Part shown: positions 34,336-43,322 of the stretch, in pieces
Layout of the letters: each line of letters opens with the position of its first letter
How positions within the stretch are numbered: the stretch's first letter is position 1
Source of the DNA: an uncultured Pseudokineococcus sp.
GTDB lineage: Bacteria > Actinomycetota > Actinomycetes > Actinomycetales > Quadrisphaeraceae
Reading direction: 5' to 3'
Assembly: GCF_947499845.1 (NCBI RefSeq)
Contig: NZ_CANMPM010000008.1
Location: 109,852-173,851, forward strand
DNA: 64,000 nt
The notes under the pieces: model-generated
Database searches by the model: none
The model's input: only the letters and a program-made list of their open reading frames with translations
Told to the model about the DNA's origin: nothing
Position numbers and translations under genes: made by a program

Positions 34336-37300
34336 GTGGCACCGACCGACACCCCCGACCAGCCGGCGGACACCGAGGGCGGCACGCCGCCCACCGCGCC
34401 GCCGCGCCGGCGCCGCGCCGCCTCACGGCCGGCCGGCCCGCCCTCCGCGGGCCCGTCCTCCCCGGCCTCGTCCGACGACGCCTCGACCGACGACTCCAGG
34501 GCGAGCGGGGCGCCGTCGGACGACCGGCCGGCCGCCGCGCAGCCCGTCGAGGCGCTCGCCACGACCTCCGCCGGGGAGGGCGCGGCCGAGGAGGCGCCGG
34601 CCCCCGCCCGCCGGGCGCCGCGGCGCCGGGCCACCCGGGCCGTCTCCTCGCCGAGGGCCGGGGCGGACGGCGGCGCCGAGGCGCCCGACGCCCCCGCCGA
34701 CGCCTCGCCGCAGGCTGCGGAGACCGAGCAGGTCCAGGCCCCGGCGCCCGAGCAGGCCGCCCCCGCCGACCCCTCCTCGGGGCCGCAGCAGCCGGCCGAG
34801 GAGGAGGCGCCGGCGCCGAAGGCCCGCCGTCGTCGCGCCCCGCGCCGAGCCGCGGCCGCCGCAGGCGCCGCGGAGTTCCCGGGCGCGTCCAGCACGTCCG
34901 AGGAGCCCAGCACGTCCGAGGAGCCCAGCACGTCCGAGGAGCCCAGCACGACCGAGGCGCCGGGCGCGCCCGAGGTCCCGGGCACGACCGGTGCGTCGGC
35001 CGGGACCGGTGACGCCGCGACGGCCGGGGCCACCTCGACCGACGCCGCGCCGACCGGGGCGACACCCGACGAGGACGGCGCCGGGTCCTCCGCGCCGCCC
35101 CGTCGCCGCGCCCCCCGGGCGCGCAGCGGGAGCCGCAGCGCCGCGCAGGCGGCCCTGGCGGCCGAGCTCGCCGTCGCACCGGGCGAGGCGGAGGACGCCC
35201 CCGGCGAGCCCTCGGTCGAGACCGCGCAGCGGGCGGAGACCGACGCCGAGGAGACCTCGGCCGTCGTGCCCGACGCCGGTACGACCGACGCCGGTACGAC
35301 CGACGCCGGTACGACCGACGCCGTCGCGACGGACGACACGACGGACGCGGCCGCCGCGTCGTCCTCCGACGACGAGGACGTCACGGCTGCGCCGGTCGAC
35401 GCGCCCCTCGCCGCAGAGGAGGCGGAGAGCGCGCAGACCTCGGAGGAGGAGCCCGCGCCGTCGGTGCCCGCGGCCCTCTTCCAGGCGCCGGTCGTGGCGG
35501 TCGCCCCGGTGCGCCGTCGCCGGGCCGCGTCGCGGCCCGCGGGCCCGCCCGTCCACCTGGAGACCCCGCCGGCCCCCGACGCCGGTGCGGCGACGGCCGA
35601 CGCCCCCGCCGACCGCGACCGCGTCGTCGACGGCGGTTCTGACCGCTCCGCCGTCGACCGCTCCACCGACGACCGTTCCACCGACCACCGCTCCACGGGC
35701 CCGGGGGCCGCCGCCGACGCGTCGGCGACGGCCGGGGCCACGGACGAGGAGGAGGGCGCCGCCGCGTCCTCCGGCCAGGACGCCGGCGCCGCCCTCGCCG
35801 CCGCCCTCGACGAGCTGGGCCAGGGGTCGCGCCGCGGGCGCTCGCGCCGCCGCCGCGGGAGTGACGACGCCGCGGCCGGGCGCGCCGACGCCGAGGGCGA
35901 GCCCGTCGACGGCGGCGCGACGGAGCAGCAGAGCGACGAGCGCGCCGACGAGGGGGCCGACGAGCAGGCCGAGGGCCGTGGCGGCGCCGGGACCGACGAC
36001 GAGCAGGGCGACGACGGGGGCCGTCGCCGCCGCCGTCGCGGCGGTCGCGGCCGCAAGCGCCGCTCCGGCGGCGACGACGAGCAGGGCGCCGGCGAGCAGG
36101 CCGGCGCCGAGGGCTCCGCGGAGCAGGACGCCGGTGACGCCGACCAGATCGAGCGGCGTCCCGGCCGAGGCCGCGACCGGGCCGACGACCGGGCCGACGA
36201 CCGCGCCGACGACCGGGCCGACGACGCGACCGGCGGCGAGGACGACCCGTCCCGCGACGGCGCGGACCAGTCCCGTGACGACGCGGACCAGGGGGACGAG
36301 CAGGGCGGCTCGAGCCGTCGCCGTCGTCGGCGTCGCCGCAGCGGCTCGGGCGGGGACGCGGACGGCGGCGCGGGCTCCGAGGACGACCGCCAGCGCCGCC
36401 GCGCCGAGGAGGAGGTGACGGGCCTCAAGGGGTCCACCCGCCTCGAGGCCAAGCGCCAGCGCCGTCGCGACGGGCGCGACGGCGGACGCCGTCGGCCGAT
36501 CGTCACCGAGGCGGAGTTCCTGGCGCGCCGCGAGAGCGTCGAGCGGGTCATGGTCGTGCGCGAGCGCGGCGACCGGACCCAGATCGCCGTGCTCGAGGAC
36601 GGCGTGCTCGCCGAGCACTACGTCGCCCGGCGCACGCAGACCTCCATGGTGGGCAACGTCTACCTCGGCAAGGTGCAGAACGTCCTCCCGAGCATGGAGG
36701 CCGCCTTCGTCGACGTCGGCCGCGGGCGCAACGCCGTCCTCTACGCCGGCGAGGTCGACTGGGACGCCGCGGGCCTGCAGGGCCAGCCGCGCCGGATCGA
36801 GCTGGCGCTCAAGGCCGGCGACCCGGTGCTCGTCCAGGTGACGAAGGACCCGGTGGGCCACAAGGGCGCCCGCCTCACCAGCCAGGTCTCGCTGCCCGGC
36901 CGCTACCTCGTCTACGTGCCCCACGGCTCGATGACGGGCATCAGCCGCAAGCTCCCCGACGTCGAGCGGGCGCGCCTCAAGAAGATCCTCAAGGCCGTGG
37001 TGCCCGAGGGCGCCGGCGTCATCGTCCGCACGGCGGCCGAGGGCGCGAGCGAGGAGGAGCTGCGCCGCGACGTCGAGCGCCTGCAGGAGCAGTGGGCCTC
37101 GATCGAGCGCCGCTCGACGTCGGTCGCCGCGCCGAACGCGCTCTCGACGGAGCCCGACCTCGCCGTCAAGGTGGTCCGCGACGTCTTCAACGAGGACTTC
37201 ACCCGCCTCGTGGTCGAGGGCGACGACGCGTACGCGGTCGTCAGCGAGTACGTCGGCGGCGTGGCCCCCGACCTCGCGGACCGGGTCGTGCGCTCCGAGG

Positions 37301-38607
37301 ACGCCGACGTGTTCGCCACCTACCGGGTCGACGAGCAGATCGCGAAGGCGCTCGACCGCAAGGTGTGGCTGCCGAGCGGCGGGTCGCTCGTCATCGACCG
37401 CACCGAGGCGATGACGGTCGTCGACGTCAACACCGGCAAGTTCACGGGCTCCGGCGGCAACCTCGAGGAGACCGTCACCCGGAACAACCTCGAGGCCGCC
37501 GAGGAGGTCGTGCGCCAGCTCCGGCTGCGCGACATCGGCGGCATCATCGTCGTCGACTTCATCGACATGGTCCTCGAGAGCAACCGCGACCTCGTCCTGC
37601 GGCGTCTCGTGGAGTGCCTCGGGCGCGACCGCACCAAGCACCAGGTCGCCGAGGTCACCTCGCTGGGCCTCGTGCAGATGACCCGCAAGCGGGTGGGGCA
37701 GGGCCTCATCGACGTCTTCAGCGAGCCGTGCGAGCACTGCGGCGGCCGGGGCGTGCTCCTCCACGAGGAGCCGCTCACCGGGAAGGGCGGCGACGACGCC
37801 GGCGCTCGCGGCGGGCGCCGCGGCAGCGGTCAAGAGCAAGGCGAGGGCGACCGGGACGGCGGGGACGGCGGCGGACGCTCGCGCCGCTCGCGCCGGGGCC
37901 GCAGCGGCTCGGGCGACGGCGACGGCTCCGGCGCGGCCGAGGCCGCCGGGGAGCCGGCCGAGGCGCCCGACGAGGCCGGCCGGCGCGCCGCGTCGGCCCG
38001 CGAGGTGGCCGAGGCCATCGCCCGCGTCGCCCGCGCCTCCCGCCACGAGCACGAGGCCGCCGTGGCCGTGGCCGAGCAGGAGGGCGGCGCCGCCGACGCC
38101 GCGCAGGCCGCGGCCGTCGTCGAGGCGGCCGTCGGCGCGGTGCGCGGGCGGTCCGCCGAGGAGGCGCCCGAGCCGGCGACCTCGGCCCCCGCGGAGGGCG
38201 CGACCTCCGGGTCCGCGGACGACGCTCCCGACACCGCCACCGCGGTGGACGACGCGGCGCCCGCGCCGGAGGAGGCGCCGCCCGTGCAGGACGAGCCGGT
38301 CGCCGCCCCGCGCAAGCGGACGCGCCGGGGAGCGCGCCGCGCCGCGGGCCCGGTGGGCGGCGCCGCGGCGGCCTCCGCGGGGACGGACGAGCCGGTGGTG
38401 GGCACCCAGGAGGTGGCCGACCCGGCCGTCGGCGCCCAGGAGGTCGGCACCCAGGAGCCGGACCTCGACGGGGCCGGGGCCGTCGTCGAGGAGACGGCGC
38501 CCGCGCCGTCGGCGTCGTCGGAGGAGGCGTCGTCGCAGGAGGCGTCGTCGCAGGAGGCTCCCGCCGACGAGCCGGTGTCCGACGAGCCGGTAGCGGGCGA
38601 CCGCTGA
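34336..38607 (+). CDS. rne: Ribonuclease E/G with very long repeat-rich N-terminal extension
   Basis: The 1423-residue endoribonuclease acts in mRNA decay and rRNA/tRNA processing. The catalytic unit starts near residue 760: S1 domain (GNVYLGKVQNVLPSMEAAFVDVG), then metal-binding aspartates in TVVDVNTGKFTG (near 1030) and IIVVDFIDM (near 1074), and the zinc-link CEHCGGRG (near 1133). About 700 residues of disordered Ala/Glu/Asp/Arg sequence precede it, with Arg-rich blocks ([14 protein letters not shown]) and perfect short repeats. Another disordered region follows the zinc link. In actinobacteria such arms are thought to tether RNA and degradosome partners, but this one is longer than most I recall. 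GTG 34336 with GGGAG upstream is the chosen start; the open frame continues to 34000 without a good site. Confidence 0.93.
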   Translation: MAPTDTPDQPADTEGGTPPTAPPRRRRAASRPAGPPSAGPSSPASSDDASTDDSRASGAPSDDRPAAAQPVEALATTSAGEGAAEEAPAPARRAPRRRATRAVSSPRAGADGGAEAPDAPADASPQAAETEQVQAPAPEQAAPADPSSGPQQPAEEEAPAPKARRRRAPRRAAAAAGAAEFPGASSTSEEPSTSEEPSTSEEPSTTEAPGAPEVPGTTGASAGTGDAATAGATSTDAAPTGATPDEDGAGSSAPPRRRAPRARSGSRSAAQAALAAELAVAPGEAEDAPGEPSVETAQRAETDAEETSAVVPDAGTTDAGTTDAGTTDAVATDDTTDAAAASSSDDEDVTAAPVDAPLAAEEAESAQTSEEEPAPSVPAALFQAPVVAVAPVRRRRAASRPAGPPVHLETPPAPDAGAATADAPADRDRVVDGGSDRSAVDRSTDDRSTDHRSTGPGAAADASATAGATDEEEGAAASSGQDAGAALAAALDELGQGSRRGRSRRRRGSDDAAAGRADAEGEPVDGGATEQQSDERADEGADEQAEGRGGAGTDDEQGDDGGRRRRRRGGRGRKRRSGGDDEQGAGEQAGAEGSAEQDAGDADQIERRPGRGRDRADDRADDRADDRADDATGGEDDPSRDGADQSRDDADQGDEQGGSSRRRRRRRRSGSGGDADGGAGSEDDRQRRRAEEEVTGLKGSTRLEAKRQRRRDGRDGGRRRPIVTEAEFLARRESVERVMVVRERGDRTQIAVLEDGVLAEHYVARRTQTSMVGNVYLGKVQNVLPSMEAAFVDVGRGRNAVLYAGEVDWDAAGLQGQPRRIELALKAGDPVLVQVTKDPVGHKGARLTSQVSLPGRYLVYVPHGSMTGISRKLPDVERARLKKILKAVVPEGAGVIVRTAAEGASEEELRRDVERLQEQWASIERRSTSVAAPNALSTEPDLAVKVVRDVFNEDFTRLVVEGDDAYAVVSEYVGGVAPDLADRVVRSEDADVFATYRVDEQIAKALDRKVWLPSGGSLVIDRTEAMTVVDVNTGKFTGSGGNLEETVTRNNLEAAEEVVRQLRLRDIGGIIVVDFIDMVLESNRDLVLRRLVECLGRDRTKHQVAEVTSLGLVQMTRKRVGQGLIDVFSEPCEHCGGRGVLLHEEPLTGKGGDDAGARGGRRGSGQEQGEGDRDGGDGGGRSRRSRRGRSGSGDGDGSGAAEAAGEPAEAPDEAGRRAASAREVAEAIARVARASRHEHEAAVAVAEQEGGAADAAQAAAVVEAAVGAVRGRSAEEAPEPATSAPAEGATSGSADDAPDTATAVDDAAPAPEEAPPVQDEPVAAPRKRTRRGARRAAGPVGGAAAASAGTDEPVVGTQEVADPAVGAQEVGTQEPDLDGAGAVVEETAPAPSASSEEASSQEASSQEAPADEPVSDEPVAGDR
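34891..34944 (+). repeat. 3 x 18-bp in-frame repeat inside rne (STSEEP)
   Basis: AGCACGTCCGAGGAGCCC occurs three times perfectly and once more with changes (AGCACGACCGAGGCGCCG). It encodes STSEEP units in the disordered N-terminal arm. Perfect copies suggest recent expansion by slippage. Confidence 0.85.
35272..35316 (+). repeat. 3 x 15-bp in-frame repeat inside rne (DAGTT)
   Basis: GACGCCGGTACGACC occurs three times in tandem, encoding DAGTT units, followed by a degenerate fourth. A further 12-bp repeat encoding RADD units lies near 36175-36225. Confidence 0.85.
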
Positions 38608-38612
38608 CGCAC

Positions 38613-38646
38613 GGCACGGGGCCCGCCGTCCGGCGGGCCCCGTGCC
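38613..38646 (+). terminator. Terminator after rne, 16-bp perfect stem
   Basis: GGCACGGGGCCCGCCG (38613-38628) and CGGCGGGCCCCGTGCC (38631-38646) are perfect complements with a 2-base gap, 5 bases past the rne stop. It isolates rne from the rplU promoter. Confidence 0.85.
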
Positions 38647-38674
38647 CCGGCGCGCCGCGCCGGGGGGCCCGGGT

Positions 38675-38704
38675 TTGACCCCCTCGCCGCGCCGTCCGTA
38701 CTCT
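38675..38704 (+). promoter_or_regulatory. Housekeeping promoter of rplU-rpmA
   Basis: TTGACC (-35, 38675-38680) and TACTCT (-10, 38699-38704) are separated by 18 bases. Transcription would start near 38711, leaving a GC-rich leader of about 170 bases with several possible hairpins before rplU, which may carry autoregulatory structure. Confidence 0.7.
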
Positions 38705-38880
38705 TGCCCCCGGCGCACCACCGGTGCGCCCAGCGCCGTGCGCGCCCCGAGCCCCCGCAGCCGCGGGGGAGCGGTCCCGGTCCGCCAGGTCCTCGCGACC
38801 GGGTGGCCGCGCCGGCCGCGACCGAGCAGCAGATGCAGCCGTTCCGCCGGTCCATGACCGGTCGACGTCAGGAGAGTCCC

Positions 38881-39201
38881 GTGGTGTACGCGATCGTCCG
38901 CGCCGGTGGCCGGCAGGAGAAGGTGTCGGTGGGCAGCGAGCTGCTCATCGACCGGGTCGGCGGCGGCACCCCCGCGGCGGGCACCACGCTCCAGCTGGCG
39001 CCCCTCCTGCTCGTCGACGGCGCGACCGTCACGAGCGAGGCCTCCGCCCTGTCCGGCGTCACGGTGACCGCCGAGGTCGTCGACGAGGTCAAGGGCCCCA
39101 AGATCACGATCCTGCGGTACAAGAACAAGACGGGCTACCGCAAGCGCCAGGGCCACCGCCAGAAGCACACCCGGGTGCGCATCACCGCGATCGACAGCTG
39201 A
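38881..39201 (+). CDS. rplU: 50S ribosomal protein L21
   Basis: The 106-residue protein begins [26 protein letters not shown] and ends [29 protein letters not shown], the L21 signature region (KxGYRR-type, rRNA-binding basic tail). The ribosome site GGAGAG lies just upstream. Two adjacent GTG codons (38881 and 38884) could each start it, and the first is chosen. It is followed by rpmA and obgE, the near-universal bacterial order, and is driven by the promoter at 38675-38704. Confidence 0.97.
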   Translation: MVYAIVRAGGRQEKVSVGSELLIDRVGGGTPAAGTTLQLAPLLLVDGATVTSEASALSGVTVTAEVVDEVKGPKITILRYKNKTGYRKRQGHRQKHTRVRITAIDS

Positions 39202-39317
39202 CGGGCGCGGCGGCCCCGCCGCCGCTCCCGCAGCAGCACCGGCGCCCCCCCGGGCGCCACCCCCCGACCCACCACCGGAGCCCACCACCGGGGCCCCTCG
39301 CCGACGGAGGCACAGCC

Positions 39318-39593
39318 ATGGCACACAAGAAGGGCGCGAGCTCCAGCCGCAACGGCCGCGACTCGAACGCGCAGCGACTCGGCGTCAAGCGCTTCGGCGG
39401 CGAGCAGGTCACGGCCGGCTCGATCATCGTGCGCCAGCGCGGCACCCACTTCCACCCGGGCGACAACGTCGGCCGCGGCAAGGACGACACCCTCTTCGCC
39501 CTCACGCCCGGCGCGGTGCTCTTCGGCACCCGCCGCGGCCGTCGCACGGTCAACGTCGTGGCCCCCGCCGCGACCGAGGCCGTCGCCGACTGA
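39318..39593 (+). CDS. rpmA: 50S ribosomal protein L27
   Basis: The 91-residue protein starts [62 protein letters not shown], which is diagnostic of L27; the N-terminal arm reaches the peptidyl-transferase centre. It has no N-terminal cleavage extension of the Firmicutes type. ATG 39318 follows GGAGG. It lies 116 bases after rplU in the same transcript and is ended by a strong hairpin. Confidence 0.98.
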   Translation: MAHKKGASSSRNGRDSNAQRLGVKRFGGEQVTAGSIIVRQRGTHFHPGDNVGRGKDDTLFALTPGAVLFGTRRGRRTVNVVAPAATEAVAD

Positions 39594-39632
39594 CACCAGC
39601 ACCACCGCCGCCGGCGCGCGCTGGCGACGACC

Positions 39633-39670
39633 CGCGAGAGGGGTGAGCCGGTCGGCTCACCCCTCTCGCG
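39633..39670 (+). terminator. Terminator after rpmA, 18-bp perfect stem
   Basis: CGCGAGAGGGGTGAGCCG (39633-39650) pairs perfectly with CGGCTCACCCCTCTCGCG (39653-39670), with a 2-base gap. It lies 40 bases past the rpmA stop, so obgE is probably expressed from a separate or read-through transcript. Confidence 0.9.
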
Positions 39671-39752
39671 CGTCCGGCCCCCGCCGGGCGCCCCACCGCA
39701 GCACCCAGAGCGGCGCCCCGACCACGGGGTCCGCCGGAGCCAGGAGGCCCCC

Positions 39753-41306
39753 GTGCCGATGTTCGTGGACCGCGTCGTCCTGCACGTGGCGGGCGGCAGC
39801 GGGGGGCACGGCTGCACGTCCGTCCACCGGGAGAAGTTCAAGCCCCTCGGCGGGCCCGACGGCGGCAACGGCGGTCGCGGCGGCAGCGTCCGCCTCGTCG
39901 TGGACGCGTCGACGACGACGCTGCTCGAGTACCACCACGCCCCGCACCGGGTCGCCGCCAACGGCCGCCCCGGCATGGGCTCGCACCGCCACGGCGGGGC
40001 GGGGGAGGACCTCGTCCTCCGCGTGCCGCCGGGCACGGTCGTCAAGGACGCGGCCGACGGCTCCCTGCTCGCCGACCTCGTGCACGTCGGCACCGACGTC
40101 GAGCTGGCCCCCGGCGGCGCCGGCGGCCTCGGCAACGCCGCCCTGGCGACCACCCGCCGGAAGGCTCCCGGCTTCGCCCTCCTCGGCGAGCCCGGCTGGT
40201 CGGGCGACGTCGTCCTCGAGCTCAAGTCGCTCGCCGACGTCGCCCTCGTGGGCTTCCCCAGCGCCGGCAAGTCCAGCCTCGTCGGCGCGCTGTCCGCGGC
40301 CAAGCCGAAGATCGCCGACTACCCCTTCACCACGCTGGTGCCCAACCTCGGCGTCGTCGTGGCCGGCGACGAGCGCTTCGTCGTCGCCGACGTGCCGGGG
40401 CTCGTCGAGGGCGCCAGCGAGGGCAAGGGGCTCGGGCTGCAGTTCCTGCGGCACGTCGAGCGCACGGCCGCGATCGTCCACGTCCTCGACTGCGCCACGC
40501 TCGAGCCGGGCCGCGACCCGCTGAGCGACCTCGAGACCATCGAGGCGGAGCTGGCCCGCTACGCCGTGGACCTCACCGCCACGGGCGAGCCGGGGCTCCC
40601 GCTCGAGGAGCGGCCCGTTCTCGTCGTGCTCAACAAGGTCGACGTGCCCGAGGCGCGCGAGCTGGCCGACTTCGTGCGCCCCGAGCTGGAGGCGCGCGGC
40701 CACGAGGTGCTCGAGGTCTCGGCGGCCTCCCGCGAGGGGCTGCGCGAGCTGTCCTTCGCCATGGCCGCCCTCGTGCGCCGGGCGCGGGCCGCCGTCCCGG
40801 AGCCGGAGGCGCCCCGCGTCGTCCTGCGCCCGCGGGCCGTCGACGAGACCGGCTTCACCGTCACCCGCGAGGAGGCCGAGGACGCCACCGACGGCGTGCG
40901 CTTCCGCGTGCTCGGGTCCAAGCCGGAGCGGTGGGTCCGCCAGACCGACTTCAGCAACGACGAGGCCGTCGGCTACCTCGCCGACCGCCTCGCGAAGCTC
41001 GGCGTCGAGGAGGAGCTCTTCGCGAAGGGGGCGGTCGCCGGCTCCGAGGTCGTCATCGGCGACGACCGCTCGGCGCGCGGCGCCGTCGTCTTCGACTGGG
41101 ACCCGACCCTCGTCGGCGGCGCCGAGCTCCTCGGCGGTCGGCGGGGCGAGGACCCCCGGCTCCTGGGGGACGACCGTCCGACCCGCGGGGAGCGGCGGCG
41201 CCTGCAGGAGGAGCGCAAGGCCGCCCGCGCCACCACGCAGGCCGAGCTCGAGGCCGAGCGGCTCGCCGACCGCCGCGCCGAGCGCGCCGCGCGCGGCGAC
41301 GGCTGA
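39753..41306 (+). CDS. obgE: GTPase ObgE/CgtA, 50S assembly factor
   Basis: The 517-residue protein has three domains: the glycine-rich Obg fold ([41 protein letters not shown], residues 1-160); the GTPase domain with G1 GFPSAGKSS (near 166), switch region [14 protein letters not shown]3 DVPGL and G4 NKVD; and a C-terminal OCT domain ([30 protein letters not shown]). A basic coiled tail follows. It acts in large-subunit maturation and stress responses. GTG 39753 is 5 bases after AGGAGG; an ATG at 39759 is an alternative. The proB start lies 2 bases past its stop. Confidence 0.97.
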   Translation: MPMFVDRVVLHVAGGSGGHGCTSVHREKFKPLGGPDGGNGGRGGSVRLVVDASTTTLLEYHHAPHRVAANGRPGMGSHRHGGAGEDLVLRVPPGTVVKDAADGSLLADLVHVGTDVELAPGGAGGLGNAALATTRRKAPGFALLGEPGWSGDVVLELKSLADVALVGFPSAGKSSLVGALSAAKPKIADYPFTTLVPNLGVVVAGDERFVVADVPGLVEGASEGKGLGLQFLRHVERTAAIVHVLDCATLEPGRDPLSDLETIEAELARYAVDLTATGEPGLPLEERPVLVVLNKVDVPEARELADFVRPELEARGHEVLEVSAASREGLRELSFAMAALVRRARAAVPEPEAPRVVLRPRAVDETGFTVTREEAEDATDGVRFRVLGSKPERWVRQTDFSNDEAVGYLADRLAKLGVEEELFAKGAVAGSEVVIGDDRSARGAVVFDWDPTLVGGAELLGGRRGEDPRLLGDDRPTRGERRRLQEERKAARATTQAELEAERLADRRAERAARGDG

Positions 41307-41308
41307 GC

Positions 41309-42508
41309 GTGGCCGCGAGCGCGCCGGGGCCGTCCGGCGGGCCGAGCGGCCCGGCGGCGCCGGAGGGCGCCTCGTCCGTGCGGTCGCGGGCCGACCTCGC
41401 CTCGGCGCGCCGCGTCGTCGTCAAGGTCGGCTCGTCGTCCCTCACGACGGCCGCGGGCGGGCTCGACGAGGGCCGGCTGGGCGCCCTCGTCGCCGCGGTG
41501 CAGGACGTGCGCGGGCGCGGCGCGGAGGTGGTGCTCGTGTCCTCGGGCGCCATCGCCGCCGGGCTCGCCCCGCTCGGCCTGGACCGTCGCCCGCGGGACC
41601 TCGCCACCCAGCAGGCCGCCGCGAGCGTCGGGCAGGGCCTGCTCGTCGCCGCCTACGAGCGCGCGCTCGGGCGCTCCGGCACGCCGGTCGGGCAGGTGCT
41701 GCTCACGGCCGAGGACGTCGTGCGGCGCGGCCACTACCGCAACGCGCAGCGCACCCTCGAGCGGCTGCTCGGGCTCGGCGTCCTGCCGGTCGTCAACGAG
41801 AACGACACCGTGGCGACCGACGAGATCCGCTTCGGCGACAACGACCGGCTCGCCGCCCTCGTGGCGCACCTCGTGCGCGCCGACGCGCTCGTGCTGCTCT
41901 CCGACGTCGACGCGCTCCACGACGGCCCGCCCGGGCGCCCCGGCAGCCGGCGGGTGCCCCTCGTCGCGTCCGCCGCCGACCTGGCCGACGTCGTCGTCGG
42001 CGGCACCGGCGGCGCGGGCCTCGGCACCGGCGGCATGGCGACCAAGCTCGCCGCCGCGGGCATCGCCACCTCGTCCGGGGTGCCCGTGCTCCTGACGAGC
42101 GCGGCGCTGGCGGGCGAGGGCCTCGCGGGCGCGGACGTCGGCACGTGGTTCGCGGCCACGGGGCGCCGTCGCCGCACCCGGCTGCTGTGGCTGGCCCACG
42201 CCGCCCGGTCGCGCGGCTCGCTCGTCCTCGACGACGGCGCGGTGCGGGCCGTGCGCGACCGCGGCGCCTCCCTGCTGCCCGCGGGCGTGCGGGAGGTGCG
42301 GGGCGAGTTCGAGGCCGGCGACGCCGTCGACCTCCTCGACGGGACCGGCGCCGTGCTCGCGCGGGGACTCGTCGGCTACGCCGCGGCGGAGGTGCCCGCC
42401 CTCCTCGGCCGCTCCACCAGCGACCTGGCCCGCGACCTCGGGCCGGGCTGGGACCGCGTGCTCGTGCACCGCGACGACCTCGTGCTCGTCCCGCCGGCAC
42501 CCGGGTGA
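41309..42508 (+). CDS. proB: Glutamate 5-kinase with C-terminal PUA domain
   Basis: The 399-residue protein catalyses the first step of proline synthesis. The amino-acid kinase domain has VVVKVGSSSLTTAAGGLDEGRL, VVLVSSGAIAAGL, QVLLTAEDVVRRGHYRNAQRTL, PVVNENDTVATDEIRFGDNDRLAALVA and the GTGGMATKLAAA motif. A PUA domain follows from about residue 290 (LVLDDGAVRAVRDRGASLLPAGVREVRGEFEAGDAV). GTG 41309 follows the obgE stop by 2 bases and begins a ~30-residue low-complexity leader; an internal GTG before RSRADLASARR is also possible. Its partner proA lies 2.7 kb further on, split off by other genes. Confidence 0.95.
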   Translation: MAASAPGPSGGPSGPAAPEGASSVRSRADLASARRVVVKVGSSSLTTAAGGLDEGRLGALVAAVQDVRGRGAEVVLVSSGAIAAGLAPLGLDRRPRDLATQQAAASVGQGLLVAAYERALGRSGTPVGQVLLTAEDVVRRGHYRNAQRTLERLLGLGVLPVVNENDTVATDEIRFGDNDRLAALVAHLVRADALVLLSDVDALHDGPPGRPGSRRVPLVASAADLADVVVGGTGGAGLGTGGMATKLAAAGIATSSGVPVLLTSAALAGEGLAGADVGTWFAATGRRRRTRLLWLAHAARSRGSLVLDDGAVRAVRDRGASLLPAGVREVRGEFEAGDAVDLLDGTGAVLARGLVGYAAAEVPALLGRSTSDLARDLGPGWDRVLVHRDDLVLVPPAPG

Positions 42509-42513
42509 CGGAG

Positions 42514-42705
42514 GCGCCACCTCCGCCGTGAGCGCCCTCCAGGTGGTGGAGGTGGCGTCACCTTCGCCCTTGGGGCACCTTCTGGCGTGAAGAGGGCGTC
42601 ACCTTCGCCCTGGGGGGCCCTCCTGGCGTGAAGGGGGCGTCACCTTCGCCCTGGGGGTGACTCCTGGCGTGAAGGTGACGTCACCTTGGCCCTGGCGGCC
42701 GCCGA
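42514..42705. repeat. 41-bp tandem repeat array between convergent genes
   Basis: Units start at 42514, 42555, 42596, 42637 and 42678, exactly 41 bases apart. The core of each is GCGTCACCTTCGCCCT, then a G-run, then CTCCTGGCGTGAAGG. The first unit (GCGCCACCTCCGCC...) is divergent, the next three are close, and the last is cut short. Each unit contains an imperfect inverted repeat (GCGTCACCTTC against GAAGGTGACGTC), so the RNA can fold into a series of alternative hairpins. There are no unique spacers. It fills the 212-base gap between proB and a minus-strand gene. Confidence 0.9.
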
Positions 42706-42720
42706 CGGGCCCTCTCGGGG

Positions 42721-43134
42721 TCAGGCGCCGCGGGCGGCGCGGGCCCGGACGGCGAGGACGGCGAGGGCGTAGGCCTCCTCGACGTCGTCCGCGCGCGAGG
42801 AGCGCTCCCCGTCCGCGTCGCGGGTGTGCACGACGAAGGCGCCGTCCTCCGGCACCAGGCCCGCGAAGGCGTCGCCGAGCATCTCCCGCAGCTGGCCCTC
42901 GCGGGGCAGCCAGACGGCCTGCTCGGCCGCGACGGAGTCCAGGGCCCACTCGGTGGTGCCGTTGAAGCCGAGCACCCGGCCGGTCGCGTGGTCCTGGGCC
43001 TCCACGACCATCTCGGACAGGACGAAGACGTCGTCGTCCATGCCGCGGTCGGTGATGACGAAGCGGTCGCCGGACGCGGGCTCCCAGGCCACGCCGGACG
43101 TCGCCAGCGCGCGGGCGGTGGGGACGGAGATCAC
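42721..43134 (-). CDS. Conserved actinobacterial protein of unknown function
   Basis: The 137-residue soluble acidic protein reads MISVPTARALATSGVAWEPASGDRFVITDRGMDDDVFVLSEMVVEAQDHATGRVLGFNGTTEWALDSV. I have seen similar short proteins (PxPGDRFxIPDRxMDDxVFxLSxMxVE) in many actinobacteria, sometimes loosely labelled as pilus-related, but I know of no function. No signal peptide or membrane segment is visible. GTG 43134 has GGGAGG 6 bases upstream. It is convergent with proB across the 41-bp repeat array and divergent from the nfeD gene. Confidence 0.7.
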   Translation of the reverse strand: MISVPTARALATSGVAWEPASGDRFVITDRGMDDDVFVLSEMVVEAQDHATGRVLGFNGTTEWALDSVAAEQAVWLPREGQLREMLGDAFAGLVPEDGAFVVHTRDADGERSSRADDVEEAYALAVLAVRARAARGA

Positions 43135-43241
43135 GGGTGCCTCCCGGGGTCGGTGTCCTCCGATGCTGCGCCCCGGCGCCCCCGGGGCGCCACCGCGCGG
43201 CGGGTCGGGGCCCGGGGCCCTCCCGCCGGGGCGCCCCCGGC

Positions 43242-43247
43242 TAGGGT
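43242..43247 (+). promoter_or_regulatory. Candidate -10 box (TAGGGT) for nfeD-SPFH
   Basis: TAGGGT fits the TANNNT form, 76 bases before the nfeD start. No -35 is evident. Confidence 0.35.
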
Positions 43248-43322
43248 CGGACGCGAGCCGGTGCCGCCGCGGCCGGCGCCGGCGCGCGGAGGGCCACGAC
43301 GGAGCGGCGACGGGGGTGCGCG

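Noticed and set aside
34423..39324. 1633-residue minus-strand open frame across rne, rplU and rpmA
   Set aside because: It runs antisense to genes with clear motifs, has Val/Leu/Gly/Arg/Asp-biased composition typical of GC-driven open frames, and shows no domain.
42514..42705. CRISPR array
   Set aside because: The repeats are contiguous with exact 41-bp period and no unique spacers, and no cas genes are in the window.
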